From contig OY720349.1 in assembly GCA_963082975.1 (NCBI GenBank), positions 64,974,501-65,038,500 of the forward strand: a stretch of DNA of 64,000 nucleotides, written 5' to 3'. Origin of the DNA: Labia minor (lineage: Eukaryota; Arthropoda; Insecta; Dermaptera; Spongiphoridae). Within the stretch, counting starts at the first letter, position 1, and each line of letters opens with the position of its first letter. This document shows, in pieces, positions 24,180 to 36,896 of the stretch. The notes under the pieces are model-generated. The model searched no databases. It saw only the letters and a list, made by a program, of their open reading frames with translations, and was not told where the DNA came from. The position numbers were made by a program, and so were the translations under genes.

Positions 24180-24480
24180 TTTAAGTCTCATCAACAGTTA
24201 TGAATCGGCGCAGAAATTCTTTTGGATTACGCCAACAGCGCCAAATTGTCGGTAGAAATGGTTTTTCGAAGCAGTTTTTGGTCTAACGTTAGCAAACGCG
24301 GCACACGCGTTGCACACAGCTTTCCATATTCAAATTTCCATTGTGCACGTCCAGGTGACATTGTCTCTACAATCTTGAATGTTGAAAAATAAAGCAAAAA
24401 AAAAAAAAAAAATTTTAAAACATTGTTTTTCTTGGTCAGGCCGGAAACTTTTCACCCCACCCTCGTACATCTATATCGGT
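24180..24480 (-). mobile_element. Mariner transposase fragment with terminal repeat
   Basis: The minus strand gives VPRLLTLDQKLLRKTISTDN and, in a shifted frame, residues like NPKEFLRRFITVDET, the segment leading to the first catalytic aspartate of mariner transposases. Several stops and frame breaks interrupt it. An end reading inward TACGAGGGTGGGGTGAAAAG lies at 24,455-24,476, a typical mariner-type terminal repeat. A 17-bp A tract separates the end from the coding remnant. The other end is not identifiable. Confidence 0.65.
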
Positions 24481-24894
24481 TTTTAACAAGAGAGTTGAAT
24501 GCAATAATCAAATTTCTAAATCAGTTTAAAGGAAATTAATTTTGTAGAAATCATTGATTTAAAGAATATTGATATGTAAAGGGTTTCCACCTCAATAAAT
24601 GATTGTTTTAGAAAAAATACATATAGTAATATATAACTATTATATTAATTATATAACCTAAAATAAAACTAAAAAATATAAATCTTTATAAGAATATTTT
24701 TTAGATTCAAGACTGTGAAGTTTTCCAGTTTTTTTAATTATTTGCAAATATATATTGATTTGATTTGAGAAGAAAGCTTGATAGTGTAACAATCGAAATG
24801 CACTTAAAGTAAATAGCTTATATTTATATAAAAATAGGATTATTCTTATTAAGGTTTATAATTTTAAGTTTAATTTTAGTTTAAATAGGTGTAG

Positions 24895-25577
24895 AAGTAT
24901 GAAATTCCCTATAGATGGTGCTCGCTATTAGTTTAAAGATCATAAGACCGCTTCTGTAGAGCCATCTTCTCCCTCTAACAGCTGACGAAGTTTGTCAACA
25001 TCCAATAACCTAAGTTTCATACACCGGTATATTTTTCAATAACCTCAATCATGTCGAGTTTTGTGCCTACGAACTATGATTTGCGGACAGCATTGGTTTT
25101 CTGCTATCATTTGAAGAAAACTTCTGCAGAATCGCAAAGAATGCTTATCGAAGCATACTGTGAACATGCTCTTGGCAAAACTTAATGCTTTGAGTGGTTT
25201 AAAAAATTTAAAAGTGGTGATTTGGACGTGAGAAACGACGAGCGTGGAAAACGACCGAAAAATTGTATAATATATGATGAGCTACTAAAAACCTAGCGAA
25301 ATCGTTAACACTACCAACATCAAATGATGGATTTGAATCGAGCAAGAAGTGAAAACGACTGGAATTTGCAAAAAGGCAACATAAAGTCATTTTTCTTCAT
25401 GATAATGCCCTCTCATAAACAGCAAAACTATTCACGTATACGATTGAGGCGTTCCATTGGGAAGTACTAGCGCATGCGACTTATTCTCCAGACCTGGCTC
25501 CGTCTGATTACCATCTAATCGCATCATTGGGACATGCACTCGCCGAACAACACTTCACACAAATGTACGAAACCTGG

Positions 25578-25585
<8 letters not shown>
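24895..25585 (+). mobile_element. Internally deleted mariner transposon remnant
   Basis: From the ATG near 25,051 the frame gives an N-terminal mariner helix-turn-helix region (YDLRTALVFCYHLKKTSAES), then a stop in place of Q in GKT*CFEWFKKFKSGDLDV. After a large deletion it resumes with KVIFLHDNALS and [20 protein letters not shown], which hold the second and third catalytic aspartates. The first-aspartate region is gone. The end is truncated in a (TA)n tract at 25,586. Inactive. Confidence 0.8.
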
Positions 25586-25608
<23 letters not shown>

Positions 25609-25739
25609 AAACGTAACGTAAATGACTCAAGAAATGTCTATGGTTAAATCTATAAATTCCATATAGTATATACTATACAACTAAATATACCTTACCTATG
25701 TATAATATAGAAATATAAATAGTAACTGAAATTTTAGTT

Positions 25740-26040
25740 TGGTGGAATCACCCCAATGACAGAGTTTCTTTACCATTAATCAATTAATTTTGGTCCACGA
25801 TGTTATGCTTATTGGTTGACTTGAAGAGGGTGTGTCCTGGCATGGGGTTGCAAGATAAACGGGGCGGGTGGTCCATGTGTCTTTTCTTATACGGTGGAGT
25901 CCATTTATCTACGGTGGGGTCACACTAGGGTTATTAATAGTTGCCAGGCGAAACGGACCATGGCGCCAGAGGGAGGATGAGTGAAACCAAGTCGATTAGC
26001 TCAATTCTATTTCGAAGCAAGGGGGTATTCATTCCAAATG
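25740..26040. promoter_or_regulatory. Candidate regulatory island
   Basis: A sharply bounded stretch of ordinary composition with AGATAAACGGGGCGGGTGG (GATA-like and GC-box-like), ATTAATCAATTAATTTTGG, and a repeated ACGGTGGAGTCC / ACGGTGGGGTCA pair. No coding frame or tRNA fold is evident. I read it as a possible enhancer or insulator; that is inference from composition and motifs only. Confidence 0.3.
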
Positions 26041-27590
26041 TAAAGGTATTAAAGTATAATGATAACATATGATTTTATGTCAACTGGAATCAAGGAAACA
26101 ATAAAGTTTTTTTTCTTTTGTTCTCAACAAAAATATAAGAGAAAATTTCCAAAACACAGAATTACACATTTTATTAATTATTTATAATTTAAAAATTAAT
26201 TTTTTTTCAATATAAATCTATTTTTTTTACCAATTTAAAATAATCATTTATATTTTAACACTGAAAATATTAGATAAATTTGTAATTTTTATTTTTATGT
26301 ACCCACAGTTAAGATAATTTCAACGTTTTTTTTTAATATATTTTTAATATTATTTTAAATTATATAAATATATATACCTACCTAATATTTTAATTTGATG
26401 AGGAATGGACTCGTTTTTTTCTAGTTTTATGACTAAAGACTATTTCACTCAAGTTACAGTTTGTAAATATGTATATTATAAATACATTTTTTTTAATGCC
26501 CTGTGATCATTTTTATTTATTTTTTTCAATTATATAACTTTTATTATTTTTAAATTTTTCTTAATTTGATGATGTTTGAACCCTGGTTTCCAAGTTTTGT
26601 AGCTACTCTCTATACCAATGGATAACACATATTTTTATTATTTTTTATAATTTTTGAATTCTATGGTAACATATCTAAAAAATTCGTAAAATCTATTTAT
26701 GGAAAATTTTACGATTCTTATAAAGAGTTAACGAGTTATTTTATTTCTATATCCGGTTTTTTATTTTCCTATATATATTTATATAAACCGATAAATAAAA
26801 AATAAATATCTAAAAATAAAATATTTTACTTTTTAATTAAAGAAATTTCACAAATGAATTTATAAATTCTTTCATTTCTTACCTTTTAAAAATATTATCA
26901 ATTTTATTTATAAAGAAAACAATATCTTAGTTTAAAAATTATATAAATATCCTTTAAAAGGGGTTCGAGTTAATATCTTTAAATGATCCATAAAGACATC
27001 AAATAAAAACAAGAATATTTTGAAATTTATTTATTCCTTCCGAGAAAATTGGTTTAATTCAAAAGGCGTCGGCGTCGGTGACATTTTCGTTAAATGATCC
27101 TTGTCCTAGAGTTATAACTTTGGATACATTCATCTCTGCTGTGTGAGTTGAAGGGCAGCAGCCGAAAGGAAAGATAAAGTTTTTTTCTTTCCTTTAATTT
27201 CTTATGAAAAATAATTTTTAATCTCTTCTAAGAAAACCTATCAGGATAATTTATCTACAGGGGAGAGGCTTTATCAATGGATTTAATTTTTAAACGCCAA
27301 CAAAATAAAATAAAAAAAAAACTATTAGATTTTATAAACTTTTCTTTCTCTTAATGAGAATTCATAAACAAGCAATTTTCAAAGATAATCTAAATCTATA
27401 GAATACTACATATTATTTTAATTATTATACTCTAGTGATTGTTTGGTGATAATATAGAATATAGATATATATAAACAACGGCTTTTATGAAACAGATAAG
27501 ATAATACATATTTATTGAATCATTACAATTCATATTTTTAGAACTCTAAGAGCATAATTGTATATAAATCAATTAGTAATATCACCAATA
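26041..27590. other. AT-rich spacer
   Basis: Low-complexity AT-rich DNA with no gene. A small patch at 27,060-27,180 (GGCGTCGGCGTCGGTGAC, GGGCAGCAGCCGAAAGG) is less AT-rich but has no recognisable content. Confidence 0.55.
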
Positions 27591-27599
27591 GTCAATGTC

Positions 27600-28570
27600 G
27601 TATGTTAGTATGTCAATCTCAACTGCGAATTTCAGAGGTACAATCTAGTTGTAGAGGTAGTGAGAAGAGTCATCCTATGGCTCTGTAAACTTTTAGACAT
27701 GGAATCCGATAGATTGCCTACCGCCTCTTATGTCAAATTGTTTAGTTTAATTAACGACGAGGCGAACAGCCAGGACGATTACAACTGGGCAGGGCAAGTA
27801 AGGAGGTACTTTCTTCTAATTGACGAAGGTGAGCTTTGGGATTCTCAACAAAGCCATCTGATAAAAAAGAGGATTAATTCTTTGACGGAGAGCCTAAAGC
27901 TCTATTACTATAAAATGGACAGTGATAGAATTAGGAAGTCAACCTTTGTGCCTGTATATAAAACTATTGATTTCGGTCAGGGTGGTATTCTGGCGTTGAA
28001 GGTTTCGTTAACAAGAGGAGAGTTATCCACATGATTAACAAATCAAAATGCGATTTACTTCTGGTTGGATGGATGTGCGCACAGGATTAGCCCAAATGTG
28101 ATCTGCTCAATGTGCAACCTGAAAGAATTCGAAACATTGGAGCACATTATTTACAAGTGCCCTTTATATGGTGGTATTCGAGATGGCCTGAATATAGACG
28201 AGCGTATTCCTTGGACTCAGTTGCTGCCACCCATCAACACAGGAGAGTTGAACAGGTTATATTTTATGATTGTGGGTTCCCTCAGATTGAGGTCGTTTGT
28301 TCTGAATGAGTGAGTGGGTGGGACTGGTGGGATGGATGTTGTGGTGTGTTTGTTTGTTGTGCTGTTTTGGTGTTTTTTGTTAGGTGGTGGTGGTTTTTGG
28401 GTGTTGGTGCTCTGATGGTTTTGTTTGGGGTGTATGAAGAGGATTTTCTGGCGGATGATTATATCGAGATACCGAATGAGAGGATACTCTCCGAGGAAAA
28501 AAACGACATCACAGAAGTTGATTGATGAACTTTAAATTTCCGGTAAATACTAATTTATAAATTATAGGCT
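27600..28570 (+). mobile_element. LINE C-terminal region with Cys-His motif
   Basis: One frame runs from 27,660 to 28,310 with a single in-frame stop at 28,032-28,034. It contains LCKLLDMESDRLPTASYVKL and YNWAGQVRRYFLLIDEGELW, and then CSMCNLKEFETLEHIIYKCP (C-x2-C-x8-H-x4-C). The order is that of the region after reverse transcriptase in non-LTR retrotransposons that end in a Cys-His knuckle. It is a different family from the 28,850, 16,965 and 57,075 LINEs. A GT-rich tail (28,310-28,420) and an AT-rich end follow. The RT and endonuclease are missing, as expected for 5' truncation. Confidence 0.8.
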
Positions 28571-28589
28571 TTGGCTTTAATATATATAA

Positions 28590-28860
28590 AAAAAGGTTTT
28601 TGTCTGGACATTGCTCAGAATTTAAAATTTTTTGCATATCTTCGCTTTTCATGACCTCTAGAATCCAAAAGTAACTTTAGAATTTTTTATGTCTGTCTGT
28701 CTGTCCGCAAATTCTGACGTTATACACTCAAAATTGGCTGAACCGATTTCGATGAAATTACATCACAATATTCTTGCATATCTCTATTTGAACATAGGCT
28801 ATATATTATATCAATATCAGACTTAATTTCTGAAGTTATTGAATAGATATTGATATGTAA
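28590..28860 (+). repeat. Dispersed repeat, TTGCTCAGAATTT family
   Basis: It carries GGACATTGCTCAGAATTT, CTTCGCTTTTCATGACCTC, TCTGTCTGTCTGTCC and AATTGGCTGAACCGATTTCG in order, the inverse of the 1,965-2,195 copy. It lies precisely between two LINE remnants. Confidence 0.6.
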
Positions 28861-29420
28861 GGCCTCTTATCATGAAGTAAAGAGGCTTATCTCATCAAAA
28901 TTTATATCTAAGAGGATCAATAAAATATATAAAACAATTATTTTGCCGGTTGTATTATATGGGTGTGATTCATGGTCTACCACCCTGAGAGATGAGAGCA
29001 GATTTAGAGTATTTGAGAATAGGATTCTTTGCAGCATTTATAGGACAAAGAAAGATGAGGACAGCAGGGAATGGCGGAGACTGCATAACGAGGAATTGCA
29101 TGATCTCTATGCAGCTCTAGATATAGTTAGGGTTGTAAAATCGAGAAGGCTGCAATTGACAGGGCACGTGGCTAGAATGGGAGCAGTAAAAATATTGATG
29201 GGGAGACCGATTGGAAAACGTCCGCTTGGAAGACCAAGGATGCTGTAGGTGGACAATGTAGGAAGGGACGTTTCTGAGATGGAATAGGGTAGGAGTTAGA
29301 TGGTAATAGATCAAGATAGGGACACTTGGAGAAATGTGGTTGTTGCTGCCAAGAACTTTTGAGAGCCCCTGTCTAGGTGTGAAGATCGCCGAAGCCGGTC
29401 TCTGGAGCTAGTTTAATCTG
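28850..29420 (+). mobile_element. LINE fragment (post-RT C-terminal region)
   Basis: The frame at 28,850-29,248 shows [55 protein letters not shown] and GRPIGKRPLGRPRML before a stop, then TGTAGGTGGACAATGTAGG. It is the same family as 57,075-58,130 and 16,965-17,385. The 3' end (GAAGCCGGTCTCTGGAGC) is retained; the RT domain is absent. Non-functional. Confidence 0.85.
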
Positions 29421-30660
29421 ATATATACTAAATATAATAAATATACAATATGAGCTTCAGTACAAACATATTTATGAGTGAAGCTGGACCAAACACTTAT
29501 TAAACATAAAATATTAGGTTATTAAAAAAAAAGATGGTAAATTGTGCCCACAGCAATTGATGATCGTTGTCAGAATTTTGAATTCAGCCATGTAAATATA
29601 TATCAAATTACTAAGGCTTATACTTGCCAAAAACTACCACTATCTATCTTTAATAAAAACTATTGATTAAGTATTCTATTTTTTAAGGTCTACGATAAAA
29701 TTTGCTTTTTCTTATTCATTTTTTTATAAACAATTTTTGTATTTTTTTCTTAACTTTCTCAGCATTTCTTGGCATAAAACAATTTACAGAGTCGGGCCAC
29801 ATATTTTACACAGTTATTTCCAGTTCCTGATTTAATTTTGAATATTTATTGGTGGATTGACAATAAATATTTAAAAATATGAAATAAAGTCAAAAAATTA
29901 GTTAAAGAAAAATAAAAATTTAAATAAGTTAGGGATTTATCTAAATTAAAATAGAGATAAATTTAAGAAAATATTTTAATAAGAACAAATTGTTTGAATT
30001 TCAAATATTGGAATGTATTTGTGTTCTAAAATTTGATAAAAAATATTTTTAAAACATTTATGAAAAAAATTTTACTGTTACTTTTACAAAATAATTGAAA
30101 ATAATAAATTACCATAAATAATTTATTTAATCTTAAATAACAATTGAAATTGTTTAACACAAATTATACAAATATATAAACAAGATATATATTACAATAA
30201 CAAATAGAATAGAAGTTTCATAGTTAACAATTATATATTTTCAATAAGAAAATATTTTTAAAGTTTGAGCTATATCAAGAAAGAAAAATTATTTAGAAAG
30301 ATAATTTTCAGATTAAATTAATTAATTTTATTAATAATAATTAAAATAATCAAATTTAAACAAATAAAATATGAATTTTAATCAACTTTGCATAATACAT
30401 AAAATATAATTACATTTAAACTTTTAAATATATTTATATATTTTAATCTTTTGATTTAATTTATACTTTTCTTTCTAATTAAAATCTTGTATTTAAAATA
30501 TATATTCTATATAATTATATATATATATATATATATTTTATGGATTGTTTTTATTTTAAATAATATAATTTTTTCATACTAAGTTTGTTCAAAAATAGAT
30601 TAAAAAATGTATTTATAAATTTATATGAATGTGTATAGATATGAAAGAAAAAATATGAAG
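29421..30660. other. AT-rich spacer downstream of the kinase gene
   Basis: No gene or recognised repeat. It lies downstream of the 3' end of the minus-strand kinase. Confidence 0.6.
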
Positions 30661-30675
30661 AAGTGCATTTTAAAA

Positions 30676-33600
30676 TTAATGTGATATTGAATGTTTCCGT
30701 TGCTTTTGAGGTCGAAAGTCTTCCATACCGTCAAAATAGGAATGTCTGAAACAAGTAAAAGTAATTTTATATATTTATATATTTAATTTGTATAATTATT
30801 TTGATATTTTGATAGATATATAAGGGACTTCTGTAATGTTTCCAACTTAAAAAAGATAGCATGCCACTTAATAAGTGTCTGGTCTAATTAGGACTCTTTA
30901 TCATTCTTAATCTTATTTACTTTCCTAAAGGGCTAATCATCAGCTCTATCACAGGGTAAATAAAAAAATGACTTTACATAAAATCCATAATCACATTGCT
31001 ATCACAATAAATAATAAGGATATACGGTTCTCACAAGTTAATAATAGCTTTGATATTTATTTTTGTATTGTCGAAAAAAACGAAAAATTTGAAAATTTTT
31101 CACTTACTCCCATTTTTGGGTCAATCTATTTCAAATCTATATTTTTTTATAGAATATAATAATTGAGGTTTTTTTTACTTAATAAAAATTAAATAAATAA
31201 TAATCAGATAAAATATGTATACCTAAATGCTTGTCGCATTGTAGGGCGCATTTCAGGATTATAAACTAATAAATATTCAATCCATTTATATAATTTATTT
31301 TCTTGATGATTTTCTTTATTAAAATACGAATCCATACGGCGAATTCTTAAGGTGTCAGGATCCATCTAAATAAACGAAAATAAATAAAATTACTTTATTA
31401 TATATATAAATTATATTTTTAATTTTTATATTAAATAAATTTTAAACAATAAATATTCGATTGCACAAGCAAATTTTATACTTTTATGATGTACAAAAAT
31501 AAAATAAAGTAAAAAATGTTACCTCTCGGATAATATCCTGTCGAGGACTTATTGCAGTCATACTTCTTGGTAATGGTGCGTTAAAAATACGCGTCATCAT
31601 TTCAAGATGTTCAATTGATGAATGGGTTTGAAAGAGGGCACGACCAGTATGCAATTCAAAAGCAATGCAACCCACTGACCAGACATCACAGGGATAAGAC
31701 CAACCAAGCTGGAGCAACAAAACAATATTTCGGCTAAGAATACAAATAATATAGATACTAGAGAAAATGTCAACAAAAAATATGAATTTAATCATACTAA
31801 AAATATAAAGAAATGATGATGGATAATGATAATAAAATTACAACATTCAATTTTAAATATCTTAAGTGAATTTAAAAAAATAAAATGTGTTTTCAATTTA
31901 TATAAAAAAAAAATAAAAAGTATTTATATTTTGAAAAGCAAATGTGAATCCTATTTCTAATATTAAAATAAATAGATATTTAAATATTATAATTGAATAT
32001 TTTATTTCCCAAATTCAAAAAAATAATATTAAAAATAAATAAAAGAATTTTGTAACTGAAATTAAAATGATTTTATAAATAAATATGTATAATATTTATA
32101 GGAATAGTCTTTTGATTGAGTTAAAAGGAAATTATGATGTCTTATGTCACAATTACCTTCGAATGACCAAAAATAAGTCTAGAGTCAATCCGATGGTTAC
32201 CTGAAGAATGACCTCTGGAGGCCTATAGTGCCTCGTGACCACCACTGTACTATGGTGTTCATTTTCCGAAGTAGCTGAACCAAAATCAATCAGTCGAATA
32301 TCAGTTCGCTTGACACGACGCTGGTATTTATTCGTTAATGGGTTGAACCAGTCCACTGAACTCGAATCAACAAACAGGATATTCTCGGGCTTAAGATCGG
32401 TGTGGATGATTTTAGATCGATGTAAGAATTCAACTGCCTGGGTTAACTGATAGAGGATGTCGCGGGTGTCATCTAATGGATATGGCGCATAATCATCCTT
32501 TTTCAAAAAATCATACACGCTCTGGCCGAGGAGTTCGAAGGCGATGCAGACATGACCATGATATTCGAACCAATCCAACATGAGGACACAAAGGGAGTGA
32601 CGTCCCTCGGGGTCCAATTGACGGACTTTAGATAAAGTATTCACCTAAGAATCAGCAAGAGGGTGGAAGGGCTCAAATCACGGCTTACGTTTTTCACAAC
32701 AGTTGGATATACTTTCACATCATTCAAATAAACAATTTAAAAATTAATTACTACAGAAACACCATATAAATTACATAAACATATATTTCTTTTGTTTTGT
32801 AACATTTCTTTTCCTAGAGGATAGCAACTTTTTAATTAAAATATTAATATTATTTAAATAAATCTTTTACCTATTCGTTTTTGTCATCTTAACGTTTTGG
32901 GCAAAATTTAATTTTAATATTAAAAAAAAAAAAAATCATTTTGAAAGATTAAATGTTTTTTTTTTGTTTCAATTAAAAAAATTGTAAAAAAATCTGATTG
33001 TCAAATTTAATTTAAAAATAAATCTGTATATTCAATTATAAAGAATAAGGAAGAAAGTGAAATATTCCTCTTTGTAAAAATATATATATTTTATTGATTT
33101 AATCATCTTCCATCTTCTCTCTTGAAGATCTTGATCTTCTTTATTAAAGTCACTCGAAGATGACTATAATAAATTTGTTTATAAAGAGAGAGAGAAAGAG
33201 AGAAAGAAAAAACAAATTAGTTAAAGATTGTAAAGATTTTAATAAATTAATATATATATTATTTTTAAAAATTATTCATTTGTAAATTGAATTTTTTGTT
33301 TTGAATAAAATATGTTATTAAAATATTACATTTTATACAAATAAATAAATAAATAAATAATAGGCTTAACAAATAGTATTTATGATGTTTTAAATTTCGA
33401 AATAGTAGGAAGTAAATTATAATAAAATTAAATATAATATAAAAATAATTACCAATTTTTACAAAAATTTACGAAAAATAAAGAGATGTTCTTGGATAAT
33501 AAAAATAAATAAATAAAATAATTAATTTTTTTATGAAAATTTTATGCTAGTAAGAAACATTCTGCTTCGGTTTTTATAGGCTTTCCATTACAGAGTTCGA

Positions 33601-34238
33601 GTCAAACCAAAGGGGATGAGATTTATATCTTATTTAACTTTAAATAAAATATGTTAAAGTAAATTTAATTTTATAAGAGAAATAAAAAATAAACTTATAT
33701 AATAATACAAATAAGTTGCCACCACTAGGAATTAATAGTTGTTTTGGAAAGGTTTACTTACCTCAATCATTCCTGCATGGCGATATTTTCTAACATTCTT
33801 TATTATCTTTAGGGCAGCGTCTTGATGTTCATTATGTTTTTTTCGATAAACACGATAAACTTGACCAAATGTTCCTTTACCAAGAAGATCATATATTCGC
33901 CAGCCTCCAAGAGTTGGCTTGTCATATTTTTTACGATGACCGTCTGTATCATCATATCGGAGAATTTTTTTAATATCTAAATGATCATCACATTCGACTT
34001 CTTTCCCTGCAGATTTTGATTTAGACCGATGTTTTTTGCCCGTATCTTTTGGCGATCGTGATCTAATATGTTTTTTTATAGTTCTAATTATTGAGGGAGA
34101 TCGACTAGAACTGGATTGATTACGATGATAAGGACGATGACGAGTACGTTTACGTTTAAGATTTCGACGACGGTCCGAAGAATAATAACGTGAAGAACTT
34201 CCGGGAGTTATATCATATGTTGGCGATCGATTAGGCAT
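30676..34238 (-). CDS. Divergent CLK/LAMMER-type protein kinase (Doa/CLK relative)
   Basis: Five coding exons on the minus strand: 34,238-33,762, 32,644-32,201, 31,708-31,523, 31,365-31,223 and 30,745-30,676. All junctions are GT-AG, and phases agree throughout (439 aa). Residues 1-80 are an Arg/Ser-rich tail, as in CLK kinases that act on SR splicing factors in the nucleus. The kinase domain shows GKGTFGQV (120-127), ALKI with Lys144, Glu159, [11 protein letters not shown] (240-250, Asp242), DFGSAT (279-284), EHHST and [11 protein letters not shown]. All catalytic residues are present, so it should be active. The signature EHLAMMERILG of the family reads [11 protein letters not shown] (340-350), and the usual LDW-containing insert is replaced by a shorter segment before [10 protein letters not shown]. 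It is most likely a diverged paralogue of Doa/CLK. The start is the first ATG after an upstream stop, and an acceptor-like TTATAG just before it suggests a 5' UTR intron. Confidence 0.9.
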
Positions 34239-36734
34239 TGTGAATACTATAATTAAGAAAAAAAAAATATTAAATTAGAATATTTATGGTAAGAAAATAA
34301 TATCTATATATAAGCATTTTATGATTATTAAAGATAAATTCTTCAAATAAAATACATTTTAAATAATCCTCCATTTTGTTAAAATTAATCAAAATAGAAT
34401 TAATATTGTGAAAAAATAAAAAAAACATACAAATTTGATTATTAAAATATTTATAAAATTGAGAAATTTAAAATAAAAACAATTCACACATTTATTTTAA
34501 CAAACACATGTTTCTAGTTTGGATTCCTTGTCCCATTCTGCCCAAAAATATACATAAATACTTACAGAAAATATATATATATATATATATATATTAGAGT
34601 TGTTAAAATATTCGAAACAAAATAATTAATACATTTTTATCGCAAGTGTTTAGAAATTTATCTAAAAGAATTTTTATAAACAATTATATAAATAATAAAT
34701 GTTTTGATAATTATAAAAATTCTAAAAAAGGTTAGTTTTTATATATAGTTTTATCTAAATAATATAATTATAATTTTATTTTTATATATTTTTATTTAAA
34801 ATAAAAATTAAAAAAATTACCTTACCTTAATATATGTCTTAGGATAATATATATTTTAGACTTAAAAATAAATCTTTGGATAATATTTTACAAGTGGTAA
34901 ATAAATGTTAATATTGCAAGATAAAAAAAAATCAATCTAGTTATAGATTATACAACCAGATAGCGCTGTAATTCAATAAATCTGAAATGGCATCAATTTT
35001 CAAAAAGTTAGGAAAAATACCACATTACATTAATATAAATCATCAAATAAAGAAAATAATCATTTATACAACTCATTTATAATTAATTAATAATAATATT
35101 ATGTTTATTTTAAAATAAAAAAAATTCTAACTAAGTACATTTTATATAATTTTAAATTTTTGTGAAATTAAAATTAGTTTATTTTAAAATGTCCAGAAAT
35201 ATGTTTATAATTTAAATTTATTTATATTATTATCTTAAAATGTTCAAAAATAAGTTTATTTATTTCATTTATTCATTTATATTATCGCTGATTGTGAGTT
35301 AAAAAATTTTACATACACTTTAAAATGTGTGCTATCACAATAGATCATTCATAACTAAAATGATAAGTTTAATATTTAAGGATTTATATAAATTTTAAAA
35401 CAAACAAAAAAATAATAAGAATCGAAATCACTAATATTTTTTATTTAATGCTGAAAAGAAAATTAGGTACTTTTTCTAAAGGAATTAACTAAAAATCAAT
35501 TATGGCGCTAATGTTGCCAATACATCATAAATGGACTTCTCGTATAAAGTTATATGCCAAAAACTGTATTATAAACCATTTTCAATTGTCTATAGTTATC
35601 ATAGTTAATTTTTATCAACTGTAATCTCAAAGCAGCACAAAAATTTATTTTGGTGATTTTATTTTAAGTTGAAAAAATAAGCGCCATATTTGTTTTTTCG
35701 ATTTAATGCTCAATTTACAGCCATGTATTATTATTATTATTATTATTATTATTTAAAAACAGAAATATTTAGATTTTTACTTTAATTTAATATGTATATA
35801 TTAATTTATAGTTATGCTAGATGTACATAACGGAAAGTTATGCCCGACTAAAATATTTGAATTCTATACAATAGAGTTAACAATGTTAAAGTTTTCTTTA
35901 TAATATTTTTCTTTTTCCTTTCTATTTTATTTTATTTTATATATTGTAATTATATAATTTATAAGTTATTAGAATTTTTTTGTTTTACGCATCATAATTA
36001 TTCAAATTTATATTTGTTAGTTATCTCCACATTTTTCACATTTCGTGGTAGGGGGGGAGGGTCCCCGTAAACCCATGATTTTAATGGAAATATGTCTAAG
36101 GAATTCCAGGAGTCTAAAAATAATATTTTTAGAAATTACTTATATATATATTATATATATTCAGATATTATAAACATATCAATAAATAAATAAATATTTA
36201 AATTTTATATTTAATTCAAGTCCTCAATCAAAGAAAAGTAATGCTTACTTCTATGATTGGGCTCGTTTCGTAAAGTGGTATTTTTTATATTGAATTTATA
36301 TTTATATAGTGGAGGGAGTTTACAATGTATGAATAAAGTGTGAATAATTTTACAAAAATTTAAAAATGATTTCTTATATTTAGAAATGTTTAATTTTTAA
36401 AAGAAGCAAAAAAAGTGTTATATATTTAGATTAAATCATAGTGAATTGTTTTATCAAAAATTTTTATATCCCCTTTAAGAAATATTATTATTATAATTAT
36501 TTAATTTAACACTTCACCCTATTTTATATTTTTTTATTAAAATATAAATTATATATATGTATTATATTTCAATCTATTAATAATAGTAAAATATGTAGCT
36601 CGTATATACATAAATACAGCATTGGTCAAAACTAAATTTGAAAAGAAATTCCATATTATTTATTTTTCATGTAATAATGTACGTAATAATAATAATGGCA
36701 ATAATAATACTATATAAATGATCTACGTTTTCAG
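34239..36734. other. Kinase upstream region, AT-rich
   Basis: 5' flank of the kinase gene, with a (TA)n run at 34,570-34,592, a (TTA)n run at 35,728-35,750 and a G-run GGGGGGGAGGGTCCCC at 36,052-36,067. No TATA/Inr pair that I would defend and no other gene. Confidence 0.5.
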
Positions 36735-36896
36735 GCGATTTTTCAAAGATTCTTTTGGACCCGGTGGTCGTCTTTGCGTTATCACTTTGCGAAACAGCAA
36801 AAGAGATCATTGTTCCTAATTTATCTACCTCGAAGAAATTTACAAATTTTATCTTCCTGGAGATTGAAATTGATTCATCATTCAAATTCTTTAATA
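36735..36896 (+). other. Exon-like orphan segment
   Basis: A 162-bp block of near-normal composition, exactly bounded by an acceptor-like TTTTCAG and a donor-like GTAAGT on the plus strand. Two plus frames are open throughout, and the minus strand also has an 82-codon frame (36,915-36,667). The third plus frame begins RRFFKDSFGPGGRLCVIT before breaking, faintly like the GGRLxVISFHS segment of RsmH/METTL15 methyltransferases; this is too weak to name. No partner exons were found nearby. It could be a non-coding exon, a decayed exon or chance. Confidence 0.25.

Noticed and set aside
28310-28525. Small Trp/Cys/Val-rich protein (71 codons)
   Set aside because: It is the translation of a GT-rich segment in the tail of the LINE at 27,600-28,570, not a separate gene.
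31223-31365. Reading the kinase as ending at YTYFI right after exon 4 without the last exon
   Set aside because: Splicing at AG|GTATAC to the acceptor at 30,745 gives the in-frame [10 protein letters not shown] tail, which fits the conserved R(H)PFFD end of CLK kinase domains.
32235-32450. Plus-strand open frame inside kinase exon 2
   Set aside because: It lies antisense to the [11 protein letters not shown] region of the kinase and is only a shadow of that coding exon.
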